Source of the DNA: CAJQQY01 sp964352225
Lineage (GTDB): Bacteria > Bacteroidota > Bacteroidia > Chitinophagales > Saprospiraceae
Reading direction: 5' to 3'
Length of the DNA: 30,105 nucleotides
NCBI GenBank assembly: GCA_964352225.1
Contig: CAYGRM010000031.1
Coordinates: forward strand, 1-30,105
Shown here: positions 1 to 6,672 of the stretch, piece by piece
Numbering within the stretch: the stretch's first letter is position 1
How the letters are laid out: every line of letters begins with the position of its first letter
Notes under the pieces: generated by a model
Databases searched by the model: none
Told to the model about the DNA's origin: nothing
Seen by the model: only the letters and a program-made list of their open reading frames with translations
Translations under genes and position numbers: made by a program

Positions 1-87
1 CCTTTAGGGGTCGGGGGTTGAAACAAGAGTCCTCATCTATTCGTTGTACATATTACGATTTTAAAGTGAAGAACAAAAACAATTAAA

Positions 88-1068
88 ATGGACATATCGG
101 TTGTAGTACCATTATTTAATGAAGACGAATCTTTGACGGAACTTGAAGCTTGGATTCGGAAAGTGATGCAAGAAAATAATTTCAGCTATGAAATTATGAT
201 GGTAGATGATGGTAGTACTGATAACTCATGGAAAGTCGTTCAAGGCCTTTCCGAACTCAATCCAAATGTCAAAGGCATAAAATTTCGAAGAAATTATGGA
301 AAATCTGCGGCATTGCATACTGGCTTTCAAGCGGTGCAAGGTGATGTAGTCATCACGATGGATGCAGACTTACAAGATAGTCCTGACGAAATTCCAGCAC
401 TCTTTCGAATGATCAAAGAAGATAAATTCGACTTAGTTTCCGGTTGGAAAAAGAAACGACACGACCCACTTTCTAAAACAATTCCTACCAAATTATATAA
501 TGGAGTTACCCGCATGATGACTGGGATAAAATTGCACGACATGAATTGCGGACTAAAAGCCTACCGTAAAGAAGTCGTAAAAACGGTCGAAGTTTACGGA
601 GAAATGCATCGCTATATTCCTGTCATGGCTAAGTGGGCTGGTTTTAAAAATATAGGTGAAAAAGTTGTGGCACATCAAGCTCGAAAATTTGGAGTAACCA
701 AATTTGGTGGCTTAGAAAGATTTATACGTGGGCCGTTGGATTTATTGTCGATAGTATTTGTTGGGAAATTTGGAAAACGGCCGATGCACTTTTTTGGAAG
801 CATGGGGGCGATCATGTTTACATTGGGTTTCGGATTGTTTTTTACTTTAGGGGCTCGAAAAGTGTGGAATTTAATCTATGATATTCCAGCTAAAAATATT
901 GCAGATATTTCTTGGTTTTATGTAGGATTGACTGCCATGATTTTAGGAACACTTTTGTTTTGTACTGGATTTTTAGCGGAACTCGTTTCTCGAAATTCTC
1001 CTAATCGAAATGCGTATTTGATTGAAACTAAACTTGGGATTCAAGAAAATGAGAATGTTCATTCTTAA
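88..1068 (+). CDS. Family 2 glycosyltransferase, polyprenyl-phosphate type with two C-terminal membrane helices
   Basis: The 326-residue protein has the GT2 fold of the DPM1/GtrB/ArnC group, which transfers a sugar from a nucleotide donor to a polyprenyl phosphate at the inner face of the cytoplasmic membrane. The nucleotide-binding DDGSTDNS lies at residues 40-47. The metal-binding DxD sits in MDADLQDSPDEIP (D92, D94), followed by GWKKKRHD at 119-126. Two hydrophobic segments (about 233-256 and 276-299) anchor the C terminus, as in that group. The start is the first ATG of the frame, 1 nt after a TAA in another frame, with only an A-rich stretch upstream and no clear Shine-Dalgarno. It is the first of four closely spaced plus-strand genes (37 nt to the next), so a role in surface glycan assembly is likely. 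The sugar and the acceptor cannot be read from the sequence. Confidence 0.9.
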   Translation: MDISVVVPLFNEDESLTELEAWIRKVMQENNFSYEIMMVDDGSTDNSWKVVQGLSELNPNVKGIKFRRNYGKSAALHTGFQAVQGDVVITMDADLQDSPDEIPALFRMIKEDKFDLVSGWKKKRHDPLSKTIPTKLYNGVTRMMTGIKLHDMNCGLKAYRKEVVKTVEVYGEMHRYIPVMAKWAGFKNIGEKVVAHQARKFGVTKFGGLERFIRGPLDLLSIVFVGKFGKRPMHFFGSMGAIMFTLGFGLFFTLGARKVWNLIYDIPAKNIADISWFYVGLTAMILGTLLFCTGFLAELVSRNSPNRNAYLIETKLGIQENENVHS

Positions 1069-1105
1069 TTCTACCTTCCAATAAAAACGGATGAAGAACG
1101 AATAA

Positions 1106-2242
1106 ATGAGTGAGAAAAAGAAAATAGTCATCATTGGTCCAGCACATCCACTTCGAGGAGGAATTGCCGTTTTCAACGAACGATTAGCGGAAGTTTTACA
1201 AGCTGATGGATATGAGGTAATTATCTACTCATTTAGTTTACAATATCCCAATTTTTTATTTCCAGGGAAAACCCAATACTCCGAAGACGCCCCACCCACT
1301 CAACTCAATATTCAAGTAAAAGTCAATTCTGTCAATCCATTTAATTGGATAAAAATAGGTCGAGAAATTCAACAAATAAAACCCGATATCGTGATCGGTA
1401 GATTTTGGTTGCCCTTCATGGGGCCATGTTTAGGGACTATCCTTCGAATCATAAAAAGGAATAAAAAAACTAGAATCATCGGTTTTGTTGATAATATCAT
1501 TCCACATGAAAAACGTCCCGGTGATTATATTTTTGCAAAATATTTTGTTGGAGCATGTGATACTTTTTTAGTGATGTCAAAATCTGTGGAAGCGCAACTT
1601 CGAACGTTTACCCAACAAAAACCAATCGCCTTAGCAGAGCATCCCATCTCTGATAATTTTGGAAAAGCGGTGAGTTATGAGACTGCTTTAGATCATCTCA
1701 AATTGTCAAAAGATTTTCGATACTTGTTATTTTTTGGATTTATTCGAGACTACAAAGGACTGGATTTATTGCTCGAAGCAATGGCCGATGAACGTGTTCG
1801 TAAATTAAAAGTAAAGTTAATTGTAGCAGGAGAATATTATTCAAATGAAGAAAAATATCAAACTCAAATTAATTCGCTAAATATTGATAGTCAGTTAGTT
1901 ATGAGTACAAAATTCATTTCTAATGATGAAGTTAAATACTATTTTTGCGCAGCTGATCTGATTACTCAACCTTACAAAACCGCTACCCAAAGCGGTGTTT
2001 CAAGCCTTGGATATTTTTTTGAAAAACCCATGTTGGTTACAAAAGTTGGTGGTCTACCCGAAATCGTTCAGCATGATAAAGCTGGTTATGTAGTCGATGT
2101 GAATCCAAAAGCAATTGCCGATGCCATCGTTGATTTTTATGAAAATAATAGAAGTGAAGAATTTGTAGCTCAAGTGAAAATTGATAAAAAAATGTTCTCT
2201 TGGGAAGCAATGGTTGAAGCATTAGAGTCCCTCGTAAAGTAA
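1106..2242 (+). CDS. Family 4 (GT-B fold) glycosyltransferase
   Basis: The 378-residue soluble protein has the two Rossmann-like halves of GT4 retaining glycosyltransferases. The N-terminal half opens with a beta strand and the glycine-rich acceptor loop HPLRGGIAVFNERLA (14-28). The C-terminal half starts near 205 with FFGFIRDYKGLDLLLEA (209-225), a common GT4 donor-site pattern. GGLPEIVQHDKAGYVV (315-330) is the usual loop that follows the EX7E motif. The EX7E motif itself is degenerate: residues 294-305 read TQSGVSSLGYFF, so the first glutamate is absent. No signal peptide or membrane segment is visible, so it should act in the cytoplasm. It sits 37 nt after the GT2 gene and 54 nt before gmhA. 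Donor and acceptor are unknown; the family assignment is firm. Confidence 0.87.
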   Translation: MSEKKKIVIIGPAHPLRGGIAVFNERLAEVLQADGYEVIIYSFSLQYPNFLFPGKTQYSEDAPPTQLNIQVKVNSVNPFNWIKIGREIQQIKPDIVIGRFWLPFMGPCLGTILRIIKRNKKTRIIGFVDNIIPHEKRPGDYIFAKYFVGACDTFLVMSKSVEAQLRTFTQQKPIALAEHPISDNFGKAVSYETALDHLKLSKDFRYLLFFGFIRDYKGLDLLLEAMADERVRKLKVKLIVAGEYYSNEEKYQTQINSLNIDSQLVMSTKFISNDEVKYYFCAADLITQPYKTATQSGVSSLGYFFEKPMLVTKVGGLPEIVQHDKAGYVVDVNPKAIADAIVDFYENNRSEEFVAQVKIDKKMFSWEAMVEALESLVK

Positions 2243-2296
2243 AAAATCAATCCTAAAATAATCTCGATTTATCTCTTTTTGAATTACTTTTGAGCT

Positions 2297-2872
2297 ATGA
2301 ATTCAAGAATCAAAGAGATCATTTCTCAAAGTATTAAAGTCAAACAAGACATTCTCAATAATGAAGAATTATTGGAAAGGACTCAACGAGTTGCAGACGT
2401 TTGTATTCATGCTTTGCAGCGAGGAAATAAAATTCTTTTTTGTGGAAATGGAGGAAGTGCTGCTGACGCCCAACATTTGGCAGCTGAACTTTCTGGTCGA
2501 TTTTATTTAGATCGAGAACCCTATTTTGCAGAAGCCCTTCATGTCAATACTTCTTACCTCACCGCAGTCGCCAATGATTATTCTTTCGAAGAAGTTTATC
2601 GAAGAATCGTAAAATCGAAAGGACGGAAAGGAGATGTTTTAATTTCTTTGTCTACTTCTGGAAATTCAAAAAATATAATTTTGGCAATGGAAGCTGCTCA
2701 AAAATTAGAAATGATCAATGTTGCGATGTCTGGCAAAACTGGTGGAGAAATGAAAAGCTATGCAGATTATTTATTGAATGTGCCTTCCACAGATACCCCT
2801 CGAATTCAAGAAGCTCATATTTTGATTGGACATATTTTTTGTGAGTTGATTGAGCAAGAAATGGAAGCCTAG
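2297..2872 (+). CDS. gmhA: D-sedoheptulose 7-phosphate isomerase GmhA
   Basis: GmhA converts sedoheptulose 7-phosphate to D-glycero-D-manno-heptose 7-phosphate, the first step of ADP- or GDP-heptose synthesis, in the cytoplasm. The 191-residue length is normal for the family. The SIS-domain phosphate loop is FCGNGGSAADAQHLAAELSG (48-67), and the second sugar-phosphate loop STSGNS lies at 119-124. The four zinc ligands known from the Escherichia coli enzyme (H61, E65, Q172, H180) have counterparts here at H60, E64, Q171 and H179, the last two in QEAHILIGH. This separates it from DiaA-like SIS proteins. It is 15 nt from the following GT-C gene, so it is probably co-transcribed. The matching phosphatase gene lies at 5360, beyond the RAYT. 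The kinase and nucleotidyltransferase of the pathway are not in the window. Confidence 0.93.
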   Translation: MNSRIKEIISQSIKVKQDILNNEELLERTQRVADVCIHALQRGNKILFCGNGGSAADAQHLAAELSGRFYLDREPYFAEALHVNTSYLTAVANDYSFEEVYRRIVKSKGRKGDVLISLSTSGNSKNIILAMEAAQKLEMINVAMSGKTGGEMKSYADYLLNVPSTDTPRIQEAHILIGHIFCELIEQEMEA

Positions 2873-2887
2873 CCAATTTATCACAAA

Positions 2888-4375
2888 ATGATTACCAATA
2901 ATTTTACCTCCAAAATATCTCGTTTTCAAGATGTGGTATTTTTTATTTTAGCGGCGGGTTTAATTATTTACACTTCTTCACGAGCTGTTCTGCTCGGTTT
3001 GACTTGCGACGAAGCAAGTACTTATTTTAGTCATGTTCCTAATTCTATCTGGTCATGTTTTTTTTCAGAATCATGCTGGAGTGATGCGAATAATCATTTG
3101 CTAAATACCTTCTTGATGCAGTTGTCGATAGGAATATTTGGTACTTCAGAATTGACATTACGGCTACCAAACTTGTTAGGGCATTTGGTTTATTTAATTT
3201 TTTCCATTCGCTTAGTTAGAAGATATTCAGATAATTTTTGGGTAAGGTTGGCAGGTTTTTCTTTGTTAAATTTAAATCCATTTTTACTTGAATTTTTTTC
3301 TTTAGCAAGAGGATATGGTCTAGGAGTAGGGTGGATGATGATGAGTATTTATTTTTTGATTCGATGGGTAGAAAGTGGAAAATTGAAATTGGGAATATAT
3401 TGTTATGTAGGGGCATTTTTAGCCGTTTTAAGTAATTTTATTTTCCTCAATTATTGGGCAAGTGCTACTGCGGTTTTTGGGTTTTTTCTTTTGGTAAAAT
3501 ATTTTTCTCAAAAAAATGAAAGACCTGAGATTAGTTTTTTAAAATCATTTGGACTTCCAATTTTCGCATCACTCAGTCTTTTTATTTTAATAAAAAATCC
3601 CATTCAGTTTTTGCAATCAAAAGGGGAATTCGTTTATGGAACTGAAAGTTTGGCTGATAGTTATATTGGAATGATTAAAGCGAGTTTGATGAGTCAGGGT
3701 TATCTAAATCCTTACACCACCAATATTTTTGTTTTAATATCCTTGTGTTTATTGGGTTTTTCGATGTTTTTTGGAGTTTTTAATTTTTTAAAAAATAGGA
3801 AAAACACCTTTTTTAAAATTCATTTTGCTGGAATTAGTTTGATGGTTATCATGATCTTAGCCATGATCGTTCAGTATTATTTATTGGATGTAAAATATTT
3901 GGTAGGAAGAAAATCGACGATGCTTTTCCCTTTTTTTGGAATGAGTGTGTACTTGTTGTTAGAATTTTTACTTCGAGGAAAAAGTAAAAATTGGACGATT
4001 GGTTTTGCTATTTTGATTACTGCTTTTTCTGTTAATCATTTTTATCGAACGTTCGATTTGAAAGAAACGGTGGAGTGGGACTATGATGCTTACACAAAAG
4101 ATATGATTCTATATTTGGATAAAAATATTTTAGAAAATGAAAAAATAGAATTAGGTGTTTTTTGGATTTATGGGCCAGCGAGTGAGTTTTATCAAATGCA
4201 TTTTTCGATTGGAAAAATAGAGAAGGTAACTCGTTTGGATGAAGAATATTTTGATAGGTTAGGAGATTTTAATTTCATTTATGTTCGGAGAGATCAGGTG
4301 GAGATGATGGAAAAGGAATTTATTTTGGAAAAGGAATTTGGGACTGCTGGAGTTTTAATGAAAGCTAATAAGTAG
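2888..4375 (+). CDS. Polytopic GT-C type glycosyltransferase (PMT/ArnT-like)
   Basis: The 495-residue protein has about 9-11 hydrophobic segments up to residue about 385, followed by a soluble C-terminal tail of about 110 residues. Residues D41-E42 in LTCDEASTYF, after the first membrane segment, match the acidic pair in the first external loop of GT-C enzymes (PMT_2 / GT39 / GT83). NNHLLNT (68-74), RLPNLLG (92-98) and ARGYGLG (140-146) also resemble the PMT_2 pattern. Such enzymes use a polyprenyl-phosphate sugar as donor, which fits the polyprenyl-phosphate GT2 encoded upstream. It starts 15 nt after gmhA and is probably the last gene of the operon. Its TAG stop (4373-4375) is part of the GTAG foot of a REP hairpin, so the last codons may be REP-derived. 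The substrate is unknown. Confidence 0.78.
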   Translation: MITNNFTSKISRFQDVVFFILAAGLIIYTSSRAVLLGLTCDEASTYFSHVPNSIWSCFFSESCWSDANNHLLNTFLMQLSIGIFGTSELTLRLPNLLGHLVYLIFSIRLVRRYSDNFWVRLAGFSLLNLNPFLLEFFSLARGYGLGVGWMMMSIYFLIRWVESGKLKLGIYCYVGAFLAVLSNFIFLNYWASATAVFGFFLLVKYFSQKNERPEISFLKSFGLPIFASLSLFILIKNPIQFLQSKGEFVYGTESLADSYIGMIKASLMSQGYLNPYTTNIFVLISLCLLGFSMFFGVFNFLKNRKNTFFKIHFAGISLMVIMILAMIVQYYLLDVKYLVGRKSTMLFPFFGMSVYLLLEFLLRGKSKNWTIGFAILITAFSVNHFYRTFDLKETVEWDYDAYTKDMILYLDKNILENEKIELGVFWIYGPASEFYQMHFSIGKIEKVTRLDEEYFDRLGDFNFIYVRRDQVEMMEKEFILEKEFGTAGVLMKANK

Positions 4376-4395
4376 CTGGACTCTCCCGAGTCCAG
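4372..4395 (+). repeat. REP hairpin, copy 1 (GTAG foot plus 8-bp stem)
   Basis: A GTAG tetranucleotide (4372-4375) is followed at once by a perfect 8-bp stem, CTGGACTC (4376-4383) with GAGTCCAG (4388-4395), and a TCCC loop. This is the classic REP layout recognised by RAYT transposases. The TAG of the foot is the stop codon of the upstream GT-C gene. With the other copies it lies between two convergent genes and may help end their transcripts. Confidence 0.82.
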
Positions 4396-4409
4396 TATTA
4401 CATTATTAA

Positions 4410-4433
4410 GTAGCGAGACTCTCCCGAGTCCAG
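4410..4433 (+). repeat. REP hairpin, copy 2
   Basis: The GTAG foot is at 4410-4413. The arms CGAGACTC and GAGTCCAG flank the loop TCCC, and two internal positions of the stem are mismatched. The same 25-nt unit, without change, lies inverted at 5319-5343 on the other side of the transposase gene. The flank and hairpin at 4396-4433 are also repeated inverted at 4466-4503 with 35 of 38 positions the same, so the pair resembles a BIME. Confidence 0.8.
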
Positions 4434-4465
4434 TTCTACGAAGGTTTTTGTTTAACAATTTAATA

Positions 4466-4489
4466 CGGGACTCGGGAGAGTCCCGCAAC
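4466..4489 (-). repeat. REP hairpin, copy 3, inverted
   Basis: A perfect 8-bp stem, CGGGACTC (4466-4473) with GAGTCCCG (4478-4485), encloses the loop GGGA. Read on the minus strand the foot is GTTG (4489-4486), one base from GTAG. It shares its outer flank with copy 2 in inverted orientation, so the two can form a long cruciform. Confidence 0.75.
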
Positions 4490-4504
4490 TTAATAATGTA
4501 ATAT

Positions 4505-4527
4505 GGTATTTGGGAGAATTCCGCTAT
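4505..4527 (-). repeat. Degenerate REP, copy 4, overlapping the RAYT stop codon
   Basis: On the minus strand the block reads ATAG, then CGGAATTC, TCCC and a decayed second arm. The TAG inside the ATAG foot (4526-4524) is the stop codon of the RAYT gene. The central TCCC loop and the foot position match the intact copies, but the stem is only partly paired. Confidence 0.5.
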
Positions 4528-5183
4528 GGGGCGTATTTTAGAAAATCTTTATGAATGTAATTCCACTTCCAATCTTGCCAATTTTTTGTTAAGTTGACGA
4601 CGACTGGATTTAATAAGTTATATTGGATATAATAATTAAGCTCTTCTTCATTTCGAATAATGTGGTCAAAACTTTCATATTGCCAAAATTTATTTCCTGT
4701 TTGTTTTAACTCGCGATTGATCTGTTTGGCTGAATACTTTTTGATAGATCCCATAATTTCATGTAATTCCATTTGTAGTTTATATATTAATAAATGCACA
4801 TGATTTGACATGATGGTATAGTTGATAATGACGTATCGTTTTTCGTTGAAAAACATAATTGCATCTGCTACAATATTTGCAAAATTATTTTTTGCAAGGT
4901 GGTGTGGTCCAGAGCTTGAGTTGTTTAACAGGTGGTCAAATTTTCCAAAATATAAATGGCGCATTTTTTTTAACTCTAGTTTTGTTTTGTGTTCGGTGAG
5001 CCCTTTTTTTAGGAGTTTATTTTTTTGAAGCTCTTGCTCTTCTTTTAATTTTTGAATTACAGATTTGGGAAGTGAACCTTGGAGCCGAAAAGTAACAAAA
5101 TAGATGGCATTTTCCCATTGCCAATGAGGTAAGTCATTTTTATATATTCTTTTTTTTGGGGTGTAAGAGGTGTGGTTTTCCAT
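4524..5183 (-). CDS. REP-associated tyrosine transposase (RAYT, TnpA_REP family)
   Basis: The 219-residue protein belongs to the IS200/IS605-like Y1 HUH nucleases that handle REP hairpins as single-stranded DNA. Residues 20-36 (HWQWENAIYFVTFRLQG) form the usual N-terminal strand. The HUH metal-binding pair is HVH (128-130) in NYTIMSNHVHLLI. The single catalytic tyrosine is Y150 in GSIKKYSAKQINREL. FWQYESFDHIIRNEEEL (166-182) and YYIQYNLLNPV (184-194) match the RAYT C-terminal signature, which separates it from true IS200 transposases. All key residues are present, so it is probably intact. It is a single-copy gene flanked by REPs, with four hairpins after its 3' end and one before its 5' end. 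It lies opposite in strand to its neighbours and between two heptose-pathway genes, which fits domesticated or immobile RAYT units. Confidence 0.92.
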   Translation of the reverse strand: MENHTSYTPKKRIYKNDLPHWQWENAIYFVTFRLQGSLPKSVIQKLKEEQELQKNKLLKKGLTEHKTKLELKKMRHLYFGKFDHLLNNSSSGPHHLAKNNFANIVADAIMFFNEKRYVIINYTIMSNHVHLLIYKLQMELHEIMGSIKKYSAKQINRELKQTGNKFWQYESFDHIIRNEEELNYYIQYNLLNPVVVNLTKNWQDWKWNYIHKDFLKYAP

Positions 5184-5196
5184 AGTTTTTTGATGT

Positions 5197-5227
5197 TTTG
5201 TTTTTGAAAATTAGAGATATATCTTTG
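5197..5227 (+). promoter_or_regulatory. Bacteroidota-type promoter for the gmhB-like gene
   Basis: TTTG at 5197-5200 and TATCTTTG at 5220-5227 match the -33 TTTG and -7 TAnnTTTG elements with a 19-nt spacer, which is the usual spacing in this phylum. Transcription would begin near 5234, read through REP copy 5 and enter the gene at 5360. This gives the phosphatase gene its own promoter on the far side of the RAYT. The match is by motif only. Confidence 0.5.
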
Positions 5228-5319
5228 CTTTTTTCAATATTGTTATTTCTTATATTTTTGGGAATGTTTTGTGTTGTGGTGTGGATGTTTTTGTAGAGGT
5301 GGATTTATTTTTTTTTATA

Positions 5320-5343
5320 CTGGACTCGGGAGAGTCTCGCTAC
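5320..5343 (-). repeat. REP hairpin, copy 5, inverted, upstream of the RAYT
   Basis: On the minus strand GTAG (5343-5340) is followed by CGAGACTC, TCCC and GAGTCCAG, the same as copy 2. It lies 17 nt before the ATG at 5360, so a hairpin would form in the leader of the gmhB-like mRNA next to the ribosome binding region and could affect its translation. Confidence 0.8.
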
Positions 5344-5359
5344 TGGTAAATTATTTTAC

Positions 5360-5920
5360 ATGAATTGGACACTTTTTTTAGATCGTGATGGAGTAATTAA
5401 TCGAAGACTTCCAGATACTTATGTGAAGCGTTGGGAAGATTTTGAATTTACTTTCAGAGCAAAGGAGGCGATTAAAATTTTTGGAAAATATTTTGGAACC
5501 ATCGTTGTCGTGACGAATCAGCAATGTATTGGGAAGAAAGAATTAACCGTTGCTGAGTTGGATCTAATTCATTCAAATATGATAAAAGAAATCGAATCAG
5601 CAGGTGGATTTATTGATAAGGTTTACTATTGTCCAAACTTGAAATCCGACAATGCACCATGCCGAAAACCAAATCCAGGGATGGGATGGCAAGCAAAAAG
5701 AGATTTTCCAAAAATAAATTTTCAAGAATCTATCATGGTTGGCGATTCTTTTTCAGATATGGAATTTGGTTGGCAGCTAGGCACTAAAACAGTTTTTATT
5801 GAAGGGAAAGAAGAGGAGACGGAACGAACGAGACAGATTCCAGTAGATGGACGGTTTGAAAACTTATGGCAATTAGCGGAATATTTAGAGTCACCAGAGG
5901 CAGATTTAATTACGTTTTAA
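5360..5920 (+). CDS. gmhB: HAD phosphatase, D-glycero-D-manno-heptose-1,7-bisphosphate 7-phosphatase-like
   Basis: GmhB removes the 7-phosphate from heptose 1,7-bisphosphate in ADP/GDP-heptose synthesis. The 186-residue HAD-IIIA protein has the nucleophile and acid pair D8 and D10 in FLDRDGVIN, TNQ at 52-54, the RKPNPGM loop with K103, and GDSFSDME (128-135) with D129 and D133. This set and the length match GmhB or the histidinol-phosphatase relatives. The GmhB zinc loop normally carries a Cys, a His and a Cys-x-Cys. Here it reads CPNLKSDNAPC (91-101), so only two of four ligands remain (C91, C101) and zinc is probably not bound. Pairing with gmhA at 2297 supports the role. A hairpin REP sits just upstream. 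A related HAD sugar phosphatase activity remains possible. Confidence 0.75.
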   Translation: MNWTLFLDRDGVINRRLPDTYVKRWEDFEFTFRAKEAIKIFGKYFGTIVVVTNQQCIGKKELTVAELDLIHSNMIKEIESAGGFIDKVYYCPNLKSDNAPCRKPNPGMGWQAKRDFPKINFQESIMVGDSFSDMEFGWQLGTKTVFIEGKEEETERTRQIPVDGRFENLWQLAEYLESPEADLITF

Positions 5921-5967
5921 TCTGACTGGCTTATATGATTAAAAATCATAACTTGTTGATAGTCAGA
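5921..5967 (+). other. Possible hairpin after the gmhB-like gene
   Basis: TCTGACT (5921-5927) can pair with AGTCAGA (5961-5967). Inside it, ATGATT (5935-5940) can pair with AATCAT (5944-5949) around an AAA loop. It starts directly after the stop codon but has no T tract, so it is at best a weak terminator or an mRNA end structure. Confidence 0.3.
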
Positions 5968-6002
5968 GTGTAAAGTTTAATTTTTTGGCGTAATCATTGT
6001 TT

Positions 6003-6038
6003 TTAGTAAAAATAATTTACTTGAATTATTTTTATTAA
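6003..6038 (+). promoter_or_regulatory. AT-only 15-bp inverted repeat in the leader of the thioredoxin-like gene
   Basis: TAAAAATAATT (6007-6017) and AATTATTTTTA (6024-6034) are perfectly complementary around a 6-nt loop. The pairing extends outward to 6003/6038 with one G-T wobble. It ends 14 nt before the ATG at 6053. It could be a protein-binding operator or an mRNA hairpin; the sequence does not decide. Confidence 0.35.
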
Positions 6039-6052
6039 CAACATATATCCTA

Positions 6053-6601
6053 ATGAAAAATTTAATCTTCACCACTTGCTTGGTCTTAGCAATGATGAGC
6101 AATTTATTTGCTCAAAACAATTCACCAGCATTCGCAAATTCTTCTAACTCCAACAAAGCAGAATCTCAATTTGAAGGGCAACAACCCATGCCTTTCCAAG
6201 CATTTGACATGAATGGAAATACCCATTTTTTGCCAGAGTACCGAGGCAAAGTAGTAGTCATTGCTTTTTGGGCAACTGGCGACGAAACGTCTCGTCAACA
6301 AATCAAAAGTTTGAATCGGGTCAAGCAAGAATTTTCCTCAGAGGAAGTTGCAGTTATTTCTTTTGCCGAAGAAGACAAATCGGATTTAGTTTCTTTTTTG
6401 AAAAATAATAAAATTGAATATCCTGTGATTCCAAATTCAAGACCGCTTGGAGAAATCGGATACGGAGGAGATTTAGGAACATCTCGTATTTTTATCGTGG
6501 ATAAAGCCGGAGTTGTTCAAAAAGTAATTATTACTGAAAATGAAGAAGAGATGGGAACTTATCAAACGATGAAACCAATCATTAAAGATTTGATGAAATA
6601 G
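6053..6601 (+). CDS. Exported thioredoxin-fold (TlpA/AhpC-TSA-like) protein lacking the CxxC motif
   Basis: The 182-residue protein has a signal peptide (residues 1-20, ending in LFAQ), so it should act in the periplasm. From about 42 to 182 it follows the TlpA/ResA thioredoxin fold: GQQPMPFQAFDMNGNTHFLPEYRGKV, then a strand with AFWATGDETS (71-80). In redox-active relatives this last stretch would read WCxPC after AFWAT. Here both cysteines are replaced (D77 and S80). The cis-proline position near LGTSRIFIVD (141-150) is Ser144. A thiol-disulfide role is therefore ruled out by sequence, and a binding or scaffold role is more likely. It is flanked by an AT hairpin upstream and a strong terminator downstream, so it is probably monocistronic. 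Confidence 0.8.
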   Translation: MKNLIFTTCLVLAMMSNLFAQNNSPAFANSSNSNKAESQFEGQQPMPFQAFDMNGNTHFLPEYRGKVVVIAFWATGDETSRQQIKSLNRVKQEFSSEEVAVISFAEEDKSDLVSFLKNNKIEYPVIPNSRPLGEIGYGGDLGTSRIFIVDKAGVVQKVIITENEEEMGTYQTMKPIIKDLMK

Positions 6602-6634
6602 AGATTGAAATAAAAAAATTAGAATAGTTATAAA

Positions 6635-6665
6635 AAAAGGCTGCAACTTAAAATTGCAGCCTTTT
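6635..6665. terminator. Bidirectional intrinsic terminator between convergent genes
   Basis: A perfect 12-bp stem, AAAAGGCTGCAA (6635-6646) with TTGCAGCCTTTT (6654-6665), encloses a 7-nt loop. It has an A run before it and a T-rich run after it, so it can end transcription from both sides. It lies between the stop of the thioredoxin-like gene (6601) and the stop of ribA (6673). Confidence 0.88.
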
Positions 6666-6672
6666 CTCTTTG

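Noticed and set aside
1..86. Possible C-terminal end of an upstream gene
   Set aside because: One frame is open from position 3 to a TAA at 84-86 and another stops at 19-21. Neither short stretch has recognisable protein features, so no coding call is made.
4376..4523. Insertion sequence with terminal inverted repeats and target duplication
   Set aside because: The repeats are REP hairpins with a GTAG foot and the gene has RAYT, not IS, signatures. No target-site duplication is seen.
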